Source: JADKAV01 sp963733395 (GTDB lineage Bacteria > Actinomycetota > Actinomycetes > S36-B12 > UBA10799). From it: a stretch of DNA of 64,000 nucleotides. Positions 60,463 through 64,000 of the stretch are shown here, in pieces (the stretch's first letter is position 1; every line of letters starts with the position of its first letter). The position numbers were made by a program, and so were the translations under genes. Location: NCBI GenBank assembly GCA_963733395.1, contig CAVTCZ010000019.1:558001-622000 (forward strand), in the 5' to 3' direction. The notes below the pieces were generated by a model, which did no database searches, was not told where the DNA came from, and worked only from the letters and a program-made list of their open reading frames with translations.

Positions 60463-60988
60463 GTCAACTCCAGGTGTATGGCTTGGTCTTCGTTTCGACA
60501 GGGCGGCAGCCCTGCTTCGGGAGGTGTGAGGACGACCGGGCATGGCTGAACCAAGGTTTGCTCCGGCAAAACTCACGTCGGGCCGCTCAACGTCCGTTTC
60601 GGACGGGGCAGTCCACCCTCCGTGGCGTTTGTGTCGTAAGGAAACTCCTATGCGTGTACGTCACTGCCTGGTTCTTGGCCACGGTAAGCACGGAAATCAT
60701 CGGATCGGACCAGAAGCACGCCGATTGTGGGAAGCCTCACAATTCACATCAGCGGTTTGTCCGGTTTTCCTGAAGTTCGACTGTGGACAACCCGTACCCG
60801 AGGCGCCATGTTGTGACAAAGCGTGAATGGTCATGACTGACAGTGATCCGCCCCGACGAGGAGTCGCGTGTCGCGCAGTCCCCAGCCGGACATCCGCATC
60901 GGCCAGTCTCCCCACACCCGGTGCGAGTTCCCCCGCGCAGGACGCTCCCAGCCGGTAGGCTCCCGGCGACGAGAGAGAGGCACCGCCA
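60463..60988. other. 526-bp divergent gap, probable leader regions
   Basis: Contains a compact hairpin CGTCCG-TTT-CGGACG (60591-60605), an AAGGA-preceded but unconvincing 58-codon frame (about 60650-60826), and CTGTGGACAA at 60781-60790, which is a perfect TTGTCCACA DnaA-type word on the other strand. Local GC falls relative to the genes around it. No riboswitch class could be matched with confidence. Confidence 0.5.
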
Positions 60989-62761
60989 ATGCCGGACGAC
61001 GTGGAACTGCTCCGCCGATACGAACCCGTGATCCGCTTCAACCGCGGTGAGATGTTCTATCCGTGTTCCGTGGAGGACTTCGTCACCGGCAGTGCGCTCT
61101 ACCGCCGGACCGAGGACGAGCCGGAGGAACTTGCCGGCCGCGGCACGCTGACGCTGGACCGGCTCGCCGAGTTCGGTCGGGTCCATGTCGGCGACATCAT
61201 CTACCTGCAGCAGGTCGCTGGGCCCTTGAACCGGCGGGAGTTCAAGAAGTGGCGCAAACGGCCCGACCGGGTCAAGTTCAAGGCCTCCAGCCGTTTCGCC
61301 GCCGTCGGCCTGTTGTCACGCTTCGTGGACGCCCTGATGCGATTGACCTTGCTGCTGCGCGGGCGCGTACCCGGGGGTTATGCGGCCGCTGCCCAGCTCG
61401 CCTACTCGCAGACGCAGAACCGGGACGCGTGCTACTACTACGGCCACGTCGCGCGCGACGGCGGATACCTGGTGCTGCAGTACTGGTACTTCTACTCGAT
61501 GAACGACTGGCGCTCCAGTTTCGGCGGGGTGAACGATCACGAATCCGACTGGGAGCAGGTGACGATCTTCCTCACCGATGACGAGCAGCAGCGGCCCGCG
61601 TGGGTGGCCTTCTCCTCCCACGACGAGGTGGGTGACGACTTGCGGCGGCGTTGGGACGATCCCGACATCGAGTTCGTCGACGGCTCTCATCCTGTGGTCT
61701 ACGCCGGTGCGGGCTCGCACTCCGGTGCCTACCTCAAGGGCGAGTACCTCATCACCGCTCCGATCCCGCTGCCGGAATGGCTCGACCACGTACGTCGCGC
61801 CTTCCTGCGGATCCTGCCCTGGCACGAGGATGACGACTCCGGGGCGATCGGCATCCCGTACATCGACTACAAGCGCGGGGATGGCCTCTCGGTCGGTCCC
61901 GGGCAGGAGCGGCCGTGGACGCCGGTGGTCGTCGACGACGAGACGCCCTGGGTCCGCGACTACCGCGGCCTGTGGGGTCTGGACACCCACGATGTGTTCG
62001 GCGGGGAGCGGGCACCTGCCGGGGTGCGCTACGAACGCAAGGGCACGGTGCGGCAGTCGTGGGGTCAGCCGGTGGCCTGGGCCGGGCTGGACAAGGAAGC
62101 GCCCACCGATGCCTGGGCTCTCGAAGACCTCGAGGGGGCCAAGGAGACGCTCACCGAGCGACTGGGCCAGGTCGACGCCGAACTCGAGGATGCCCGCGAG
62201 GCGCTGCGGGCGGCTCGCGCCGCGGAGCGTGCGCAGGGCATCTCCCCGCAGGATCCCACGCCGCGGGCCGAGGAACTGGCCAAACAGGTGCAGGAAATCC
62301 GCAAACGACAGATGGTCGTCCGGCAGCAGTTGGAGGGCGTGGACCTCGGGCTTGCGCCGGGTCCGTTGCCCGTCGAACCGGTGCACGGCCACCTGCATCA
62401 CCGGGCCACCCCATTGACGCAAGCGGACAACGTCCGCAGTCGGTTGCTGCGGGTGTGGTCTGCGGCCTCGGCATCGGTCCTGCTGGCAGCCCTCGGAATC
62501 CTGCTGTTGGTCGACACGACTGGTCTGCTGTGGCCGATCATCTGGATCGCGGTGGCGATGCTCGTGATCGAGGCCGTCCTGCGGCGGCGGCTGGCCAGTC
62601 TGCTGCTGGCGTTCGCGATCACAGGCATGATCGCCATCGGAGTGTGGGCCGTGTGGTCGCTGTTCACGGGGAACCTGCGACTCGGGTTCGGCATCGTGCT
62701 GCTGTTGGCTTCCATCTGGATGGCCGCCCAGACCGCCCGCGAGGGGATCCGTTCCCGCTGA
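60989..62761 (+). CDS. Vps62-related membrane-anchored protein
   Basis: A 590-residue protein. The N-terminal 330 residues resemble the Vps62 / plant-pathogen 'VPS62' fold: RRYEPVIRFNRGEMFYPCSV, NDHESDWEQVTIF and YAGAGSHSGAYLKGEY. A charged coiled coil follows (about 375-460, ETLTERLGQVDAELEDAREA) and then four membrane helices close the protein. The soluble part would therefore sit at one membrane face through C-terminal anchors. Function of bacterial members is unknown. ATG 60989. Confidence 0.78.
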   Translation: MPDDVELLRRYEPVIRFNRGEMFYPCSVEDFVTGSALYRRTEDEPEELAGRGTLTLDRLAEFGRVHVGDIIYLQQVAGPLNRREFKKWRKRPDRVKFKASSRFAAVGLLSRFVDALMRLTLLLRGRVPGGYAAAAQLAYSQTQNRDACYYYGHVARDGGYLVLQYWYFYSMNDWRSSFGGVNDHESDWEQVTIFLTDDEQQRPAWVAFSSHDEVGDDLRRRWDDPDIEFVDGSHPVVYAGAGSHSGAYLKGEYLITAPIPLPEWLDHVRRAFLRILPWHEDDDSGAIGIPYIDYKRGDGLSVGPGQERPWTPVVVDDETPWVRDYRGLWGLDTHDVFGGERAPAGVRYERKGTVRQSWGQPVAWAGLDKEAPTDAWALEDLEGAKETLTERLGQVDAELEDAREALRAARAAERAQGISPQDPTPRAEELAKQVQEIRKRQMVVRQQLEGVDLGLAPGPLPVEPVHGHLHHRATPLTQADNVRSRLLRVWSAASASVLLAALGILLLVDTTGLLWPIIWIAVAMLVIEAVLRRRLASLLLAFAITGMIAIGVWAVWSLFTGNLRLGFGIVLLLASIWMAAQTAREGIRSR

Positions 62762-62859
62762 ACTATCCGGCCAGCGCGTGGTCGCCGCCATTCCTCGACA
62801 CCTGAGGGCTGCATGTCGGTCCCGACCTGGCCTCGCAGCGATTCCCTTAGTCTCGATCC

Positions 62860-63243
62860 GTGGCGTCGAAACGGTGGGCGGAGCGGGGCGACGCCGAGGC
62901 GTTCTTCGCCGGGGCGCCACTCGGGCTCGCGGTCTTCGACACAGTGGCCGCGGAAGTGGCCGCCTGTGGGGGTGCGGAGCTGCGGGTCGCGCCGACCCAG
63001 GTCGGGTGGGCGCGACGGCGCGGGTTCGCATTCCTGTGGAGCCCGTCGCGGTGGTTCGGTGCCCGGGGAGCGCCCCTGGTGTTGACAGTGGCGCTGCCCG
63101 ATCGTGCGGAGTCGCCGCGCTGGAAGCAGGTCGTCGAAGTCCGGCCCGGGTTGTGGAACCACCACCTCGAGGTCCGCGACGCCGCGGTGGTCGACGCCGA
63201 GGTGTTGGCGTGGGTGCGGGCGGCGTACGAGGCGGCCGGGTAG
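62860..63243 (+). CDS. DUF5655 domain protein
   Basis: A 127-residue protein matching the DUF5655 pattern: PLGLAVFDTVAAEVAACG, PTQVGWARRRGFAFLWSPSR, SPRWKQVVEVRPGLWNHHLE and the ending AEVLAWVRAAYEAAG. No activity is established. GTG 62860; 98 bp after the Vps62-like gene on the same strand. Confidence 0.82.
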   Translation: MASKRWAERGDAEAFFAGAPLGLAVFDTVAAEVAACGGAELRVAPTQVGWARRRGFAFLWSPSRWFGARGAPLVLTVALPDRAESPRWKQVVEVRPGLWNHHLEVRDAAVVDAEVLAWVRAAYEAAG

Positions 63244-63281
63244 CTGAAGTGCTGGCCGGGACGCACGCGTTTCCGGATTGC

Positions 63282-63751
63282 TCAGCGCGGGAGTGCGACA
63301 ACCGGCGTGTAGACGCCTGCGAGCACGGGCGGCTGAAGATCCACCACCCGCACCCCGGCGTGGGACAACTCGTCGACGGTCAGCGGGTGCGGTGCCAGGG
63401 CCAGTGCCCGGCGCACACGGCTCAACGGGGCCAGGGGCTCGAGTAGGCGATCTCGCGGCGGCACACCCGAGTCATCTCGGCGATGATGGCAGGCGCAGAT
63501 CACGCCCAGGAAGGCGGTGCTCACGACGGTGTCGAACGCGGTGTCCGGGAACGGCAGCGACCAGGCCTGCGCGCACACCCGGCTCCCCGTCGCCCGGCTG
63601 AGCATCGACAGGCTCGCATCGACGCCCGTGCCCCGGGAGCCGATCAGGTGCACCAGGTGGCCCGTGCCGCAGCCCACGTCGAGCACCGAGCCGTGCAGCC
63701 CGCGGGCGAAGTCCCGCCGGACCCGCCGGCAACAGTGTCCCAGCGGTTCAT
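63282..63751 (-). CDS. Class I SAM-dependent methyltransferase (several frameshifts)
   Basis: About 155 residues. Start MNRWDTVAGG; a shift near 63710 leads into FARGLHGSVLDVGCGTGHLV (SAM site) and GTGVDASLSMLSRATG, FDTVVSTAFLGV. Around 63485-63425 the reading moves to IIAEMTRVCRR and back to DRLLEPLAPLSRVRRAL, implying two further indels that compensate. The remainder ends DLQPPVLAGVYTPVVALPR. The substrate is unknown. It follows the upstream leftward gene within one base, so the two are co-transcribed. Confidence 0.65.
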
Positions 63752-63752
63752 C

Positions 63753-64000
63753 TCACGCTTGCCGATCGGTGAGCGTCCGCTCCATCAGCCTGCTGGCCAC
63801 CCGCCACGGCATCCCCGACCGGGCGCGGGATGTCTGTGCCCAGGGCACGTGCGAGCCCTCGGCCCGGTGCTCGGCCAGCATCTGCGACCACAGCGGTTCG
63901 ATGAACTGGTAGGTCACCCAGCGTTCGAGATCGTGGTAGCGGTCGAAGCCCTTCGCGGTCAACCGGTAGTCGCCGTCATCGCGGTGTAGCAGGCCGGCAC
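63753..64000 (-). CDS. C-terminal part of an unidentified enzyme (runs off the window)
   Basis: The last 82 or so codons of a leftward gene: GLLHRDDGDYRLTAKGFDRY, HDLERWVTYQFIEPLWSQML and a basic end WRVASRLMERTLTDRQA. The tone is like the C-terminus of some radical-SAM proteins, but the diagnostic cysteines would lie outside the window, so no function is given. Ends next to the methyltransferase start. Confidence 0.55.
   Translation of the reverse strand, partial: AGLLHRDDGDYRLTAKGFDRYHDLERWVTYQFIEPLWSQMLAEHRAEGSHVPWAQTSRARSGMPWRVASRLMERTLTDRQA

Noticed and set aside
60463..60788. Possible ydaO-type (c-di-AMP) riboswitch before the hydrolase
   Set aside because: Looked for the expected conserved words and pseudoknot spacing and did not find them; only a simple hairpin is visible.
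60650..60826. 58-codon frame with AAGGA upstream
   Set aside because: Composition (His, Arg, Cys) is unlike the neighbours and there is no conservation evidence; left inside the gap description.
1..64000. CRISPR arrays, tRNA and rRNA genes, IS elements, prophage
   Set aside because: No regularly spaced repeats with unique spacers, no tRNA cloverleaf with a GTTCGA-type loop outside coding DNA, no rRNA sequence, transposase, integrase or phage structural genes were seen by eye; a tool-based scan would be the decisive check.

Overview
The window is about 64 kb of a high-GC chromosome from an actinobacterium (Actinomycetota). The evidence is lineage-restricted gene content: WhiB7 with an attenuated leader, an AdnA/AdnB-type helicase-nuclease pair, UvrD2 with an HRDC domain, a 13E12/DUF222 HNH protein, MoeZ, a UPF0182 membrane protein and a DUF2342 metalloprotease. 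The order TetR, MoeZ, AdnA-AdnB, NudC, UvrD2, WhiB7, ABC1 kinase, ThiF-like protein, metalloprotease, PDZ-Lon protease, UPF0182 follows the Rv3208-Rv3193c block of Mycobacterium tuberculosis as I remember it. I saw no rRNA, tRNA, CRISPR array, transposase or phage gene, so the genus cannot be named.

Layout. (1) 1-29 kb is the conserved core: DNA repair and recombination (AdnAB, UvrD2), nucleotide clean-up (NudC), sulfur and molybdopterin chemistry (MoeZ), stress and antibiotic response (WhiB7), quinone-type kinase and membrane or protein quality control. (2) 29-46 kb is mostly metabolic: pirin, SDR, methyltransferase, cation antiporter, a five-gene electron-transfer operon (secreted protein, ApbE, ferric-reductase-like membrane protein, NuoF-like protein, ferredoxin), TauE/SafE exporter, CoA transferase, a PI-PLC-like secreted enzyme and a disulfide-oxidoreductase-fold flavoprotein. 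(3) 45-60 kb is accessory: VapBC with its operator on the start codon, a secreted HNH protein, an ADP-ribosylglycohydrolase/phosphatase fusion, a TetR-ACT-GNAT protein with a histone-H1-like lysine tail, a NERD-helicase, an HNH-HIT pair, a RecQ helicase with a broken phosphoribosyltransferase-like end, and a DUF222-HNH gene behind a LexA-type box. (4) 60-64 kb carries a cell-wall hydrolase candidate, a Vps62-like membrane protein and small genes.

Two patterns run through the whole window. First, nearly every long convergent (3'-to-3') gap holds a nested palindromic element built as module A, module A', inverted A', inverted A; three unrelated sequence families share this plan. Second, at least a dozen otherwise well-preserved genes are split by single-base indels, which looks more like an unpolished assembly than real gene decay. 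Frameshifted genes are therefore annotated as single genes with the shift positions stated.
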